Positions 8,732 to 18,172 of a stretch of 64,000 nt of DNA are shown piece after piece (the first letter of the stretch is position 1; each line of letters opens with the position of its first letter). The stretch is from the NCBI RefSeq assembly GCF_001305965.1, contig NZ_JXQC01000003.1, forward strand, positions 2,105,643 through 2,169,642, in the 5' to 3' direction. The notes beneath the pieces are model-generated. The model ran no database searches and was not told the origin of the DNA. It worked only from the letters and a program-made list of their open reading frames with translations. The DNA comes from Erythrobacter sp. SG61-1L. GTDB taxonomy: Bacteria > Pseudomonadota > Alphaproteobacteria > Sphingomonadales > Sphingomonadaceae. Position numbers and translations under genes: made by a program.

Positions 8732-9225
8732 TCAAGGCCTGCGAGCCGCTTGGGCAAAGTCCAGACTGATCCGCTGCCCTGACAGCCCTAGCCTGCGCAC
8801 ATCTGGCAGTCTGGACGCTTCATAAGATCGCAATGCCGCAACCGGGTCGGTCCGTAATGCCGCACCATCAAGAAACCGGGCCAGGGCCATTGCGTCTTCA
8901 GCGGCGGTCAGGGGGAAGCCGAGCAGCAGGTAGGGACCTGCCTCCAGAAACTCGAGGTGCGGCGGAAAGCGAACGGAGAGCGCTGATTCTTCCGCAAAGC
9001 CCACCCAGGCGAGATAATGTGCGAAAGCGGCATCGGGGCGTTCGGGGCACATTTGCCGCCGAACGACGCTCTGATAGCCATCCGCGCCGACCATCACTGA
9101 CCCTTCGAACCGCCGATTGTCGGAAGTCAGCGCCCAGACATGCCCCTCATCCTGACCAACCAGTTCAACACGGGCATTCTGCAGAATCTGGATTCCAGCT
9201 TCTTCAGCCGCGATCCGCAATCCGC
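8732..9225 (-). pseudogene. FAD-dependent monooxygenase, internally deleted duplicate
   Basis: Nearly identical (a few percent differences by eye) to the intact gene at 18874-19962, with two defects. It lacks the first ~80 codons, including the FAD-binding GxGxxG motif, since homology stops at 9225. It also has an exact in-frame loss of 351 bases between two copies of the 12-mer TCAGCGGCGGTC (19040-19051 and 19391-19402 in the intact copy), so that GFPLTA joins directly to AEDAMALARF. The remaining frame of about 160 codons is open but has no cofactor site and cannot be an enzyme. It forms a direct repeat with the intact copy about 10 kb away. Confidence 0.9.
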
Positions 9226-9500
9226 CAATTTACGCCGCGAGATGTGCCGAATGTTCTGACGACGGACAAGTGAAGGTAAGTGGCGGTGCTGCCAGGCTAA
9301 CCGAGACTCGTCTCCACTGGCGAGATTTTTCAAGCAGAGGGCTGTGACCGAGGAAGAGCACGCCGTGCCCACCGCCGCGGCATGAATTTTCAGGTCAGCA
9401 CTTCTATGCGATCTGAAAAATTTGGCAGACAACACCGCTATTTCACACTCATCCTGCGTGCGGAGGCCGCAACGGTGAGCCCAGGTAAATCCTCCAACAA
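9226..9500. other. Intergenic stretch, no gene seen
   Basis: Sequence between the truncated monooxygenase copy and the terminator of the TonB operon. The frames are short and have no recognisable protein. No repeat or regulatory element stands out, except that the break at 9225 marks the end of the duplicated segment. Confidence 0.5.
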
Positions 9501-9536
9501 AAAGAAGTCCCCCGGAGCAGGGTAAGCTCCGGGGGA
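9501..9536 (-). terminator. Intrinsic terminator of the TonB receptor operon
   Basis: A perfect 11-bp stem TCCCCCGGAGC / GCTCCGGGGGA (9508-9518 and 9526-9536, loop of seven) is followed on the minus strand by CTTCTTTTTG. It lies 54 bases after the last gene of the operon. Confidence 0.9.
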
Positions 9537-9589
9537 GGGAGGGTGAGAAGGTGCCGTAAAGCGACCTCCTCTGGTGAGTTCGTGGCCGG

Positions 9590-10504
9590 CTACCAGCCGG
9601 AAGCCATGCCGTAAGGAACGGTGTTCAGAACCGCCTCAACCTCGCGGATCTTCCCCCCCGTCACCTTGAACAATTCGAAGATCTGGAATGTATAGGGCCG
9701 GTCGAACGGTGCAGGGACCTGCATGGTGGTGCCGTCGCTCAGGGGCACCGACTTGACCGTGCCATTATGGTCAAAGAACAGCATGGCCATGACGACGCCG
9801 GTCTGCTCGTCGACTAGATAGCGGCGGTCACGCAGGCCCGTGATGAACTTGGAAAAGCCCGTGGCGAACTGTTCCTTGCAGTTCATCTGGGGAATGCCCT
9901 CGGCAATGCCGTCCGTGGAGGTCGTCTGCATGCCGTTCTCAATCCGCAGGCAGGCATCGTCAAAGGGCGTCAATGTGTCGGTCATCCGCTCGAGGCCCAC
10001 GAAATAGCTATCCGCCACTTCGAGCATCCGCGCACGCGGGATCTTCTCGCTTTCCTTGAGCTTTTCGAGGAAGCCGGGGCGGACCTTCACTGCCTCCTGC
10101 TTACCCATACCGTTCGGATCCTTGCGCGAGACGACTGCCTCGATCTCGGAAATGACCTGTCCGTCGAGCCTGATGCGGGCAGCGAGCAGAGCCGGCTGGC
10201 CGCTCTCGATAACCTGCGCGAACAGGCCCACTTCCTGGCGTCTCACATCCGGCACCACGATCCGGTATTCACCCAGCCTGTCGGCAGTCTGCCACAGGCC
10301 GTCATGCAGAGTGAGTGCCTGGCCATTTTCAGTGTAGCGAACATCCGCCGCGACGGTGAGCGATGCAGGCGCGCGGCTGGCCACTGCCTGGAGATATTCC
10401 GCAGCCACGCCGTTCAGGCATTCCCGGTCGCACATGCTCTGGGCAGCGGCGGGCATCGCAACAAAGGCGAGCATCCCGCCCGCAAAGGCAAGGAGTGCTC
10501 TCAT
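9590..10504 (-). CDS. Exported two-domain protein, paralog 3 of a tandem family
   Basis: 304 residues with a signal peptide ending AMPAAAQS. It is the last of three tandem paralogs behind a TonB receptor. All share an N-terminal half starting CD-x-x-CL, then TENGQ and DGLW, and a C-terminal half with YF-x-GLER, C-x-R-x-ENG, a conserved Cys near the middle (NCKEQF here) and a closing EAVLNTVPYGM. The two halves look like two alpha+beta barrels of the NTF2/SnoaL type, but this is a guess from pattern. The four or more conserved cysteines suggest disulfides in the periplasm. Its ATG overlaps the stop of the upstream gene (ATGA), so all are co-translated. The role is unknown; binding or processing of the receptor's substrate is plausible from context. 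Confidence 0.8.
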   Translation of the reverse strand: MRALLAFAGGMLAFVAMPAAAQSMCDRECLNGVAAEYLQAVASRAPASLTVAADVRYTENGQALTLHDGLWQTADRLGEYRIVVPDVRRQEVGLFAQVIESGQPALLAARIRLDGQVISEIEAVVSRKDPNGMGKQEAVKVRPGFLEKLKESEKIPRARMLEVADSYFVGLERMTDTLTPFDDACLRIENGMQTTSTDGIAEGIPQMNCKEQFATGFSKFITGLRDRRYLVDEQTGVVMAMLFFDHNGTVKSVPLSDGTTMQVPAPFDRPYTFQIFELFKVTGGKIREVEAVLNTVPYGMASGW

Positions 10505-11466
10505 GGCCGGTTGTCTCCCGGAAAGGCATCGGACGTGCGATAGGGAAGCTCCACCATCACCGCTTCGATCTGCTTGATCTGGCCGTCCTCGATCTTGAAC
10601 AATTCGGAGACCTGAACGTCGAAAGGCCGCTTGGCAGCAGCGATCATGGGGCGAACGCTGCCATCCGCGCCGCGCACTTCGGTCAGCGTGCCGTCATGGC
10701 GGAAGCGGAAGACGCCGAAGACGAGCCCCCGCTCCGGATCGACGATGTGATAGCGGCGCGGCGAAATATCGGTGATGTAGTTGAAGACGCCTGCCTCGAT
10801 CTGGTCGTGGCACCCCATCGGCTGCGTCGGGCCATTGGCACCGGGAACGGCCAGCTGAGGATTGTTGGTCGTCTGCACGCCATTCTCCACGCGATTGCAT
10901 TTCGCGTGGAAGGGCGCGACATCGCCATCACCCTGCTCGATTGCTTCGAAATAGGTGTCGGTGATCGCAATCAGCTGTTCGCGCGTCATCCGCTTTGCAG
11001 GCGGCACCACAGAGAGGAAGTCCGGGTTCACCTGCGTCTGACCGGCATTGAGGAAACCGTCATTGCGGACCACCAGAATTTCGCTGTCCGCGATCTGCGA
11101 GCCCGCGATCTTCAGTCGGGCCATGGCGAGGACAGGTTCGCCCTGCTCTTCCAGATTGAAGAACGCAGCCACTTCGCCGGTCTGCGGATCGGCAAGGACA
11201 TGGCGATAACCCTTCAGGCCGGAAATCGTCGCCCACAGCCCGTCGCCGGGTTTGACCAGCATCTCGTTCTGGGTGTTGCGGGCATCGACAGCGAAGGAAA
11301 TCCTGCCCGGCTGCCTTGCCGCCAATGCGTCGAGAAAGCGGTTCATCTGGCCGGAAAGGCAAGACCGATCGCAGCCCGGCTGCGGCTGGGCGGGTTGGGT
11401 TTGAGCCGCAGCCGGGCTGGCCATCGCAGCAGCGACGGCAATGCCGGCCATCAAAAATCGTTTCAT
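10501..11466 (-). CDS. Exported two-domain protein, paralog 2 of a tandem family
   Basis: 321 residues, with a signal peptide through AAAMASPAAAQT and then a Pro/Gln-rich linker (QPAQPQPG) before the CDRSCL motif. It has the same layout as its neighbours: DGLWATISGLKGYRHVLADP in the N-terminal half, C-x-R-VENGVQTT and GCHDQIEAG in the C-terminal half, and a close in EAVMVELPYR instead of VPYGM. The GLER motif of the other two is replaced by a plainer TYFEAIEQ, so this copy has diverged most. It sits 38 bases after the first paralog and overlaps the third by 4 bases. No enzyme motif is visible. Confidence 0.8.
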   Translation of the reverse strand: MKRFLMAGIAVAAAMASPAAAQTQPAQPQPGCDRSCLSGQMNRFLDALAARQPGRISFAVDARNTQNEMLVKPGDGLWATISGLKGYRHVLADPQTGEVAAFFNLEEQGEPVLAMARLKIAGSQIADSEILVVRNDGFLNAGQTQVNPDFLSVVPPAKRMTREQLIAITDTYFEAIEQGDGDVAPFHAKCNRVENGVQTTNNPQLAVPGANGPTQPMGCHDQIEAGVFNYITDISPRRYHIVDPERGLVFGVFRFRHDGTLTEVRGADGSVRPMIAAAKRPFDVQVSELFKIEDGQIKQIEAVMVELPYRTSDAFPGDNRP

Positions 11467-11504
11467 TTCAAATCTCCCGGAATTTCATGAAGGCCTGACC
11501 AAGC

Positions 11505-12500
11505 TCATTCGGCTGGCCAGTTGGGAGGCATGCCGTAGGGAACCGAGGTCATCAGCGCCTCGATCCGCCGGATCTTTCCATTCTCAATCTTGAACGCCTC
11601 GCCCATGCCCCAGCTATAGGGCCGGTCCACATTGGTCTTGATCGTCCGCCCGTCTGTCAGCGTCACTTCCGGTATCGTGCCTGAGTGATCGAAGAACACG
11701 AAAGTGAAGACAGTGCCGGTCTCGGTATCGATCAGCGGAAAGCGCCGGTCGCGAATGCGGTCCACGAATTGGTAATAGCCGAGTTCGAACTGCGCCTTGC
11801 AGCCCAGTTGCATATATTCATAGGCAAAGGGCGGGTCCTTGGCATTGGGGTCCAGCCCTGGCAGCGCGATCCGCTCGGTCTGGTTAGTGGTGCGAAAGCC
11901 GTTCTCCACCCGCTCGCAATCGTCGGCGAAGGGATAGAAGCCCCTGCCGTCATTGCGTTCCAGCCCCGTGAAATAGGCATTGGCCGTATCGCGCAGCGCC
12001 TTGCGGTCCATACGCTCCGCTTCGGGCACGCTGGCCGCCCAGACCGGCTCCGCGCGGCCCATCGCATCCAGTCGATCGGGCGCATCGCTCGCCGCGCCCA
12101 ATTCGGACCGGGCGACGATAGTCTCGATCTCCGACACTTTGCCGTTTTCCACCTTAAGGCGCGCAGTGAGCACGGCCTTGCCCCGCCCTTCCCGGATCGT
12201 GACGAAGGAGGCGACCTGGCCGGTCTGCGGGTCGACAAAATCGTGCCGATAAGTGCCCAGCCCGCCGATCGTCCCCCATAACCCGTCGCCCACGGACAGG
12301 ACCTGCCCGTTTTCCGTGAACCGCACGTCGGCGGCCAGACGGGCCTTTGCCGGATCGCGGGCCACCATCGCGTCGAGATAGCCGGTCATGAAGCCCTTGA
12401 GGCAAGCGTGGTCACAGGCCGCACCTCCCTCGTCCGCCATGGCCGGGACCGAGGCTCCGGCCATGAGCAGGGCCCCCATTGCGATTGTCCCGAGCCTCAT
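11505..12500 (-). CDS. Exported two-domain protein, paralog 1 of a tandem family
   Basis: 331 residues with a signal peptide ending ASVPAMADE. Motifs are CDHACLKGFMTGYLDAM, RFTENGQVLSVGDGLWGT, IGGLGTYRHDFVDP, then AYFTGLERNDGRGF, C-x-R-VENGFRTTNQ, LGCKAQFELG and SVPYGMPPNW at the end. The start codon overlaps the stop of the TonB receptor by one base (TGATG), so the pair is translationally coupled. That makes a structural or functional link with the receptor likely. Similar proteins are frequent beside TonB receptors in sphingomonads and are usually left as hypothetical. Function not known. Confidence 0.8.
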   Translation of the reverse strand: MRLGTIAMGALLMAGASVPAMADEGGAACDHACLKGFMTGYLDAMVARDPAKARLAADVRFTENGQVLSVGDGLWGTIGGLGTYRHDFVDPQTGQVASFVTIREGRGKAVLTARLKVENGKVSEIETIVARSELGAASDAPDRLDAMGRAEPVWAASVPEAERMDRKALRDTANAYFTGLERNDGRGFYPFADDCERVENGFRTTNQTERIALPGLDPNAKDPPFAYEYMQLGCKAQFELGYYQFVDRIRDRRFPLIDTETGTVFTFVFFDHSGTIPEVTLTDGRTIKTNVDRPYSWGMGEAFKIENGKIRRIEALMTSVPYGMPPNWPAE

Positions 12501-15500
12501 CAGAACTTCACTTTGGCGGCAACGAAGTAACGACGGCCCAGCGGGTCGTAAGTCCCCGAGTCCGTATTGCCCGGCAGACCGCCGAACGTCGCTTCCGGCT
12601 CTACGTTGAACAAATTGTTCACGCCGGCGTTCAGCGACAAATTGTCGGTCACATCGACGCTGCCGAACAGGTCGAAGCGGCTATATGCATTCACGCCGGG
12701 CCCGCCGAACACATCAGCCATGCCGTCCACATAGTACCAGCGCAGGCCCAGCGACTTGCCTTCCTGCGACCAGGTCAGCGTGGTGTTGGCCTTGATGTCC
12801 GGGTGGGCACCGTTATTGCCCGTCGCGCCATAGCCGATCGTACCGTCATAGGGCACGAAGGCGCTGCCCGGCGCACTCTGCACCTTGAAATCGATCAGGT
12901 AGGACAGCACGGTGTTGAGGCTGAGATCGCCCGCATTGCCGAGGCCGAACTTCATGTTCAACGCAAAGTCGATACCGCTGGTGCGGATGCCCCCCAGGTT
13001 GAAATACGGCGTGCGCACCTGATCCGGCGCGCCCGAGGACGAGTTGCGCAGGATTTGCCGGCAGTTCTCGTTGGCAGGATCGAACGCGGGATTGTCGCCC
13101 GTCACATTGAAGCAGCGCGCGAACACGATATCGCCCGAAGTGGTGCTGATCGCATCGTTGAGCGAGATGTTGTAATAGTCGATCGAGGCCGAGAAATTGT
13201 CGACGACATTGCCGATGGAGCCCGGAGTGAACACAAGACCTGCCGTATAGGTGTCAGCCTTTTCGGGCACCAGATTGACGTTGCCGCCTTGGATCGCCTG
13301 CACACCGGCAAAGGTCGATTTATAAGTGTCGATGATGGAATTCGGCACGCCTTGGGCAAGACACAGGCTGCGGATTGCGGCACCGTTGGAGCCACCACGC
13401 AGCGCGCTGTCGAAATTGCAGGGGTCTTCCGCACCCAGCAGAGCGGGTGCCGGAACGTCGGGATTGAACAGTTCCGTCACGTTCGGCGCGCGGATCGCTC
13501 GCTGGTAGCCGCCGCGCAGTCGGAAGGAGTCCGACAACGCCATGTCGAGATCCGCCTTGTAGGTGTGGACCCCGCCCGAATAGGCATAATCCGAATAGCG
13601 CCATGCCAGCGAGAGATCGAGCGACTGGATCAGGCCTGCATCCTTCAGCAGCGGTATCGCAGCCTCGGCGAAGACTTCGGTCGCTTCGGTGTTGCCCGAG
13701 ACCGGCAGGCTCAGGAAGCTGCCCACCTGGTCGGTCGCGGCGGGATCGGGCTTGTAATCATAGGTGTTGCGCCGCCAGGCGCCACCCACCAGCAGGGAAA
13801 CCGGCCCCGCAGGCAGATCGAACAATTCACCCTGCAAGGTACCTTCGACCACGTCCTGCTTGAGGACGGTCAGATTGCTGGGATGAATCTGGAGGAAATC
13901 CAGACAGCTCTGGTCGATCGCCCCATTGCCGAAGATGTTCAGCCCGTTGGGACAGGGAGTGGAACCGTCCCCGGCCTTGTAGGAACGTCCGCCATCATTG
14001 ACCGCGCTGGCATAAGCAGGGTTGGGGAGCAGTGCATTGCTGCCATTGCCGCTGGGAATGTAGGGCGCGACATAATTGCCTTCACCATCCGAGCGCGACG
14101 TCAGTAGCGCCTGAATCCGCGAGAAGCTGGCCCCGCCCGATTCCTGCGTGGTACGAATTTCGGTCTTGCCGTGCGATCCGTAGATGTCCCAGTGCCAGCG
14201 GGAATCCCCGAACTCCCCGCGCAGACCGGCGACGATCTGGTAGACGGAGTTGTTGTAGGTGGTCACCGAAGTGCCGGTGGCCAGCCACAGCTTGCGCATT
14301 GAGAACGGTGCGTCCGGATCGGGCCGCGACGCCAGGATCGTCGCCAGATCGTCCGGTATGAACGCATTGTCCACCGGCACCACCGCCGTAGTTCCCTGTG
14401 TCTGCAGGCCGGCGCCGTAATTGGTGGTCGACTTGTAGTCGGTATACATCGCCTGGACATAGGCGGTCACATTGTCCGTAATGTCGTACTCGGCCTTGCC
14501 GAACGCCGAATAACGGTCGGTCGGAGAAGTCAGCAGCTGGAGCGTGCCGAGATTATAGGCAATCGCGTTGCTAAAGGGCGACAGGACATAGGCATCGTTC
14601 AGCGGCCCGCCGTAATTGGCTGCGCCGAACTGGGAATAGAGGCTGCCATCCGCGTTAAAGCTCAGGACATTGCTCGCGGCCACGGTTCCCGCCGCGACAC
14701 CGTAATTCGAGAACACCGAGTTAAGTACCGACTGATCCGGCAGATTACCTGCATCGGGGACGAAATTGCCTTCCGGCAGCAGGTCCGATCCCCAGGGCGG
14801 CGCGCCCAGCGCAAAGGCGCGGCGATAGAAATCGCGATTGTTGAAATAGGCTGCCCCTCGATGGAGATATCCTACTCCGAAGACCACGTTGCCGCGGCCA
14901 TCGGCAAAGTTGGAGCCGAACAGCGCATCGGCGACATATTCCTCGCCATCGCCCTTTTCCGTGACGTTGTATTGGCCACTTACTTCCAGACCTTCGAAAT
15001 CGTCGCGCAGCTTGAGGTTCACCACGCCTGCGATCGCGTCCGAGCCATAAACAGCCGAGGCACCACCAGTGATGATCTCCACCGATTCCACCAGCGCGGC
15101 GGGAATCGTGTTGAGATCGACAACCAGCTGCGACGTGGAGGGCTGGAGGCGCCGACCGTCGGCAAGCACCAGTGTGCGGTTCGCACCCAGGCCGCGCAGA
15201 TCCACCGTGGCACGGCCTGTGGGCTGGCCGCTACCGGTCAACTCGTTCGCGCCCGGAGTAAGCTGCGGCAATTGCTGCAGCTTGACGCCCACCGTCCCAC
15301 CGGCCTGCGCATCGAGGAATTCGTCGCCGACCGTCACGATCGGACTGGTGGCGCTCAGGTCCCGGCGAAGCAGACGCGAGCCGGTGACGATGATGTCGCT
15401 GGTTTCGCCGGCTTCGCCCGAGGCTTGCGGATCGGCATCTTGCGCCGCCGCACTGCCTGCCCATCCGCCGACACCCGTCAGCACCAGCACCAGGATGCTG

Positions 15501-15544
15501 GCCCTCGCCGCGAGGCGGCCACGCGCACCTTTCCAGTCACGCAT
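12500..15544 (-). CDS. TonB-dependent outer-membrane receptor
   Basis: 1014 residues: signal peptide (1-35), TonB box DIIVTGSR at about 50-57, plug domain (~65-190, with DLRGLGANRTLVLADGRRL and IEIITGGASAVYGSDAIAG), and a 22-strand barrel ending YFVAAKVKF with a C-terminal Phe. The plug subtype, with the GLG-x-NRTLVL and DLN-x-IP motifs, is that of sphingomonad receptors for complex organic substrates rather than of siderophore receptors, but the ligand cannot be read from sequence. It is the first gene of an operon with the three paralogous exported proteins, divergent from a two-component system across 101 bases. Confidence 0.93.
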   Translation of the reverse strand: MRDWKGARGRLAARASILVLVLTGVGGWAGSAAAQDADPQASGEAGETSDIIVTGSRLLRRDLSATSPIVTVGDEFLDAQAGGTVGVKLQQLPQLTPGANELTGSGQPTGRATVDLRGLGANRTLVLADGRRLQPSTSQLVVDLNTIPAALVESVEIITGGASAVYGSDAIAGVVNLKLRDDFEGLEVSGQYNVTEKGDGEEYVADALFGSNFADGRGNVVFGVGYLHRGAAYFNNRDFYRRAFALGAPPWGSDLLPEGNFVPDAGNLPDQSVLNSVFSNYGVAAGTVAASNVLSFNADGSLYSQFGAANYGGPLNDAYVLSPFSNAIAYNLGTLQLLTSPTDRYSAFGKAEYDITDNVTAYVQAMYTDYKSTTNYGAGLQTQGTTAVVPVDNAFIPDDLATILASRPDPDAPFSMRKLWLATGTSVTTYNNSVYQIVAGLRGEFGDSRWHWDIYGSHGKTEIRTTQESGGASFSRIQALLTSRSDGEGNYVAPYIPSGNGSNALLPNPAYASAVNDGGRSYKAGDGSTPCPNGLNIFGNGAIDQSCLDFLQIHPSNLTVLKQDVVEGTLQGELFDLPAGPVSLLVGGAWRRNTYDYKPDPAATDQVGSFLSLPVSGNTEATEVFAEAAIPLLKDAGLIQSLDLSLAWRYSDYAYSGGVHTYKADLDMALSDSFRLRGGYQRAIRAPNVTELFNPDVPAPALLGAEDPCNFDSALRGGSNGAAIRSLCLAQGVPNSIIDTYKSTFAGVQAIQGGNVNLVPEKADTYTAGLVFTPGSIGNVVDNFSASIDYYNISLNDAISTTSGDIVFARCFNVTGDNPAFDPANENCRQILRNSSSGAPDQVRTPYFNLGGIRTSGIDFALNMKFGLGNAGDLSLNTVLSYLIDFKVQSAPGSAFVPYDGTIGYGATGNNGAHPDIKANTTLTWSQEGKSLGLRWYYVDGMADVFGGPGVNAYSRFDLFGSVDVTDNLSLNAGVNNLFNVEPEATFGGLPGNTDSGTYDPLGRRYFVAAKVKF

Positions 15545-15645
15545 TCCATATCTCCCTGTTTCAGCCCGTTGTTTGTCAGGCTTTGTTGATCCAAGCTTAT
15601 GCGCAGGAGACGATGAAAGGCGCCAAACGGACGAATTAACCAGCG

Positions 15646-17382
15646 ATGAGAGGCAGATTAAGTTTTCATTACAGCTCTCGCGAACGTGAGGGAGATGGGA
15701 GAACGGGATTCGGGAAATCCGGCCTCAGCGAGGCACAACCAGCCCCATGGAGAGCTCGAATTCACTGGACCAGAACCCTCCGAAACCGCCTGACTGCCAC
15801 GGTCGCCGGGACGCTTCTTGTCATCCTCGCACTGCTCGCTGTCGCGTGGGAGGCCGCCAACAGTGCCGGCCAGGTGGTAGAAGAGGCCGCCCGCATCCAC
15901 CAGCGCACCCAAGCCTACTCCAGACTGCAGGTCGCCGCCGACGAACTCCAGCGGGCTGCCTATGCGGCAGTGCGCGTTCAGGGCCCGACCCAGGAAAAAA
16001 TCCTGAGTTCCGCCCGCAGCGAATATGACGCCGCACTGGCGGGGGTGCTCAGGCTGCCGGTCCAGAACGAGCGCGAGAATGCCCTGCGCGACAAGGTGGG
16101 CCACCAGGGCAATGCGGTCAGGGCGCTCTTCTCCTCCGCCGGACAGGTCGTGAGCGCGGTTGACCGGTCGTGGCAGGATGCCGGCTCCAACGCTGCCTTG
16201 CAGGAAGTGGATCGGCTGTCCGCACCCTATTTTGTGCTGGTGAACACGATCACTGAGGAAATCCGCCTGGGCGATCGCGAATTGCGCGCAGCGACCGACC
16301 GGGCCGGAGCCTTGCGAACGAGCCTCGCCCTGGTTGGCGTGATCGGCTTCTTCCTCAGCGCGATGTTCGCCGGGCTTTCTCTCATGCTCGTGCTCACGCG
16401 CCTTTCCCCCGGCCTCAAGGCATTGGAGGATGGGGTGCGCAGCGTCGGGCAGGAAGGTGCACAGCCTGAGAAGATCGCGATGCACGGCCATGACGAGCTG
16501 GCCAGGCTTGCCGGAGCGTTCAACGTCATGACCGACCGCCTGCAAGCCCAGCAGGCGGAATTGAGGAACATCTCCAGCGGGTTGGAAAGGGCCGTAAGCG
16601 AGCGAACCGCCGAACTCGCCCGCGTCCACCACGAACTGGAAGATCAGGACCGCAAACGGCGCGAATTCATCGCCGAGATCAGCCATGAACTACGCACGCC
16701 GATCGCGATCATCAGGGGCGAGACACAGGTGGCGCAGCGGGCCCTGTGCAATAGCGGCCATGTCCCGCCCGCCGCACTCGAACGGATACTTGCCCAGACC
16801 CGTCATCTGGGCCGACTGGTCAACGATCTGTTCCTGCTGGCCAAGGCAGAAGCCGGGGGGCTGGAACTGCATCGGGAAAGGCTGGACCTCGGGCAGCTTG
16901 CCGCCGAAGTCGCCACCGATTTCGACCCGATCATTGCCGCCAAGAACGGCACTTGCCGGCAATCGCTGGCTCCGGGCGTGGTGGTCGATGCGGATCGCGA
17001 CAGGTTGCGCCAGATTGTCGCCGCCCTGCTCGACAACGCCTTGCGCCATACGCAACCAGGCGTGAGCATCGAATTGACCCTCGACCTCGATAATGAAGGC
17101 AAGGCGATCCTCGCCGTGCGGGACGATGGCCCCGGAGTGGACGAGGAAACGCTCGCCCGCCTGTTCTCCCGCTTCCAGCGCGGGCGCGGCAATAGCGACG
17201 GATCGGGTCTGGGCCTGTCCATCGTGAAGGCACTGGCGGAAGCTCATGGAGGAAAGGCCGTGCTGCGTTCACAATTTGGCCAAGGGTTCGAGGCCACGAT
17301 TACTCTTCAATCAGTGCGCGACCTGCCCGCGCGCCTGCCCGGTTCGGAAAGTGTCGAGAATGTACAATCTGCTGGTCGTTGA
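15646..17382 (+). CDS. Sensor histidine kinase (HAMP, HisKA, HATPase)
   Basis: 578 residues: TM1 at about 48-70 (ATVAGTLLVILALLAVAWEA), a periplasmic helical sensor of ~150 residues, TM2 around 225-250 (SLALVGVIGFFLSAMFAGLS), HAMP domain with a coiled coil, then the H-box ISHELRTPIAI with the phospho-acceptor His at about residue 347, and an ATPase domain with N-box (LLDNALRHTQPG), G1 (DDGPGVDEE) and G2 (GSGLGLSIVKALAEAHGG). It overlaps the response regulator gene by 23 bases, so both work as one pair. Divergent position to the TonB receptor operon suggests it controls that operon; this is inference. The exact start is not secure because the first ~40 residues are unusual. Confidence 0.88.
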   Translation: MRGRLSFHYSSREREGDGRTGFGKSGLSEAQPAPWRARIHWTRTLRNRLTATVAGTLLVILALLAVAWEAANSAGQVVEEAARIHQRTQAYSRLQVAADELQRAAYAAVRVQGPTQEKILSSARSEYDAALAGVLRLPVQNERENALRDKVGHQGNAVRALFSSAGQVVSAVDRSWQDAGSNAALQEVDRLSAPYFVLVNTITEEIRLGDRELRAATDRAGALRTSLALVGVIGFFLSAMFAGLSLMLVLTRLSPGLKALEDGVRSVGQEGAQPEKIAMHGHDELARLAGAFNVMTDRLQAQQAELRNISSGLERAVSERTAELARVHHELEDQDRKRREFIAEISHELRTPIAIIRGETQVAQRALCNSGHVPPAALERILAQTRHLGRLVNDLFLLAKAEAGGLELHRERLDLGQLAAEVATDFDPIIAAKNGTCRQSLAPGVVVDADRDRLRQIVAALLDNALRHTQPGVSIELTLDLDNEGKAILAVRDDGPGVDEETLARLFSRFQRGRGNSDGSGLGLSIVKALAEAHGGKAVLRSQFGQGFEATITLQSVRDLPARLPGSESVENVQSAGR

Positions 17383-18052
17383 CGATGCCGAACGCGTGCG
17401 GGACTTCATCCGCGAAGGCCTGATTGCGGAGAATTATTTGGTCGAGACTGCCGCCAATGGCGAACAGGCGCTCGCCCTGGCACAGGAAACCGATTTCGAT
17501 CTCATCATCCTCGATCTGATGATGCCAGTCATGGATGGCCAGACTGCCTGCCGCTTGCTGCGCGAACGGGGCGACCAGACGCCGATCATGATGCTTACCG
17601 CCCGCGACGGGATAGGTGACAAGGTGCAAAGCCTGCGCGGTGGTGCGGACGATTATCTGGTCAAGCCTTTCGACTTCGACGAGCTTCTCGCACGGGTGGA
17701 AGCTCTCGTCCGGCGCTATCGCGGTCTGAATGAGGAAGCCGATGCACGGCTTTCGCTGGGCGACCTGCTGATCGACCGGGAATCCCATACCGTCCATCTG
17801 GCCGGCAAGGAGATCGAGCTTACCGCCAAGGAGTTCCAGATCGTGCAACTCTTCGCGGAAAATGCCGGCAAGCTGCTCAGCCGCTCACGCATACTCAACA
17901 AGATCTGGGGTTATGACGCAGACCCCATGACCAACGTCGTGGACGTCTATATCAGCCGCATCCGCGACAAATTCGGCTGGGACGCTGAAAACGGACCCAT
18001 CAGAACGCTGCGAGGCGTCGGCTACCGCTTCACGCTTAGCCACAGCCAGTGA
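17360..18052 (+). CDS. OmpR-family response regulator
   Basis: 230 residues. The receiver domain (1-118) has the acidic pocket DD at 8-9, phospho-acceptor D52 (IILDLMMP), T/S at LTARDG and K in LVKPFDF. The winged helix domain (~130-228) closes with RTLRGVGYRF. The start MYNLLVVDD at 17360 is chosen because it begins the receiver domain exactly and lies inside the end of the kinase gene. DNA-binding partner of the kinase directly upstream. Confidence 0.93.
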   Translation: MYNLLVVDDAERVRDFIREGLIAENYLVETAANGEQALALAQETDFDLIILDLMMPVMDGQTACRLLRERGDQTPIMMLTARDGIGDKVQSLRGGADDYLVKPFDFDELLARVEALVRRYRGLNEEADARLSLGDLLIDRESHTVHLAGKEIELTAKEFQIVQLFAENAGKLLSRSRILNKIWGYDADPMTNVVDVYISRIRDKFGWDAENGPIRTLRGVGYRFTLSHSQ

Positions 18053-18172
18053 AACCTTAGCCCTGAAACGGCGCTGTCATCCTGAAATTTGACCAAGTTC
18101 AGCCAATCCCGGAATTGAACCGGCGCCAACAGCAAGACGGACAGTGCCTTTCTGCTGGCCCAAGGAGATTAA

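Noticed and set aside
12479-14107. 542-codon frame opposite the TonB receptor
   Set aside because: High-GC shadow frame; the receptor on the other strand has complete domains.
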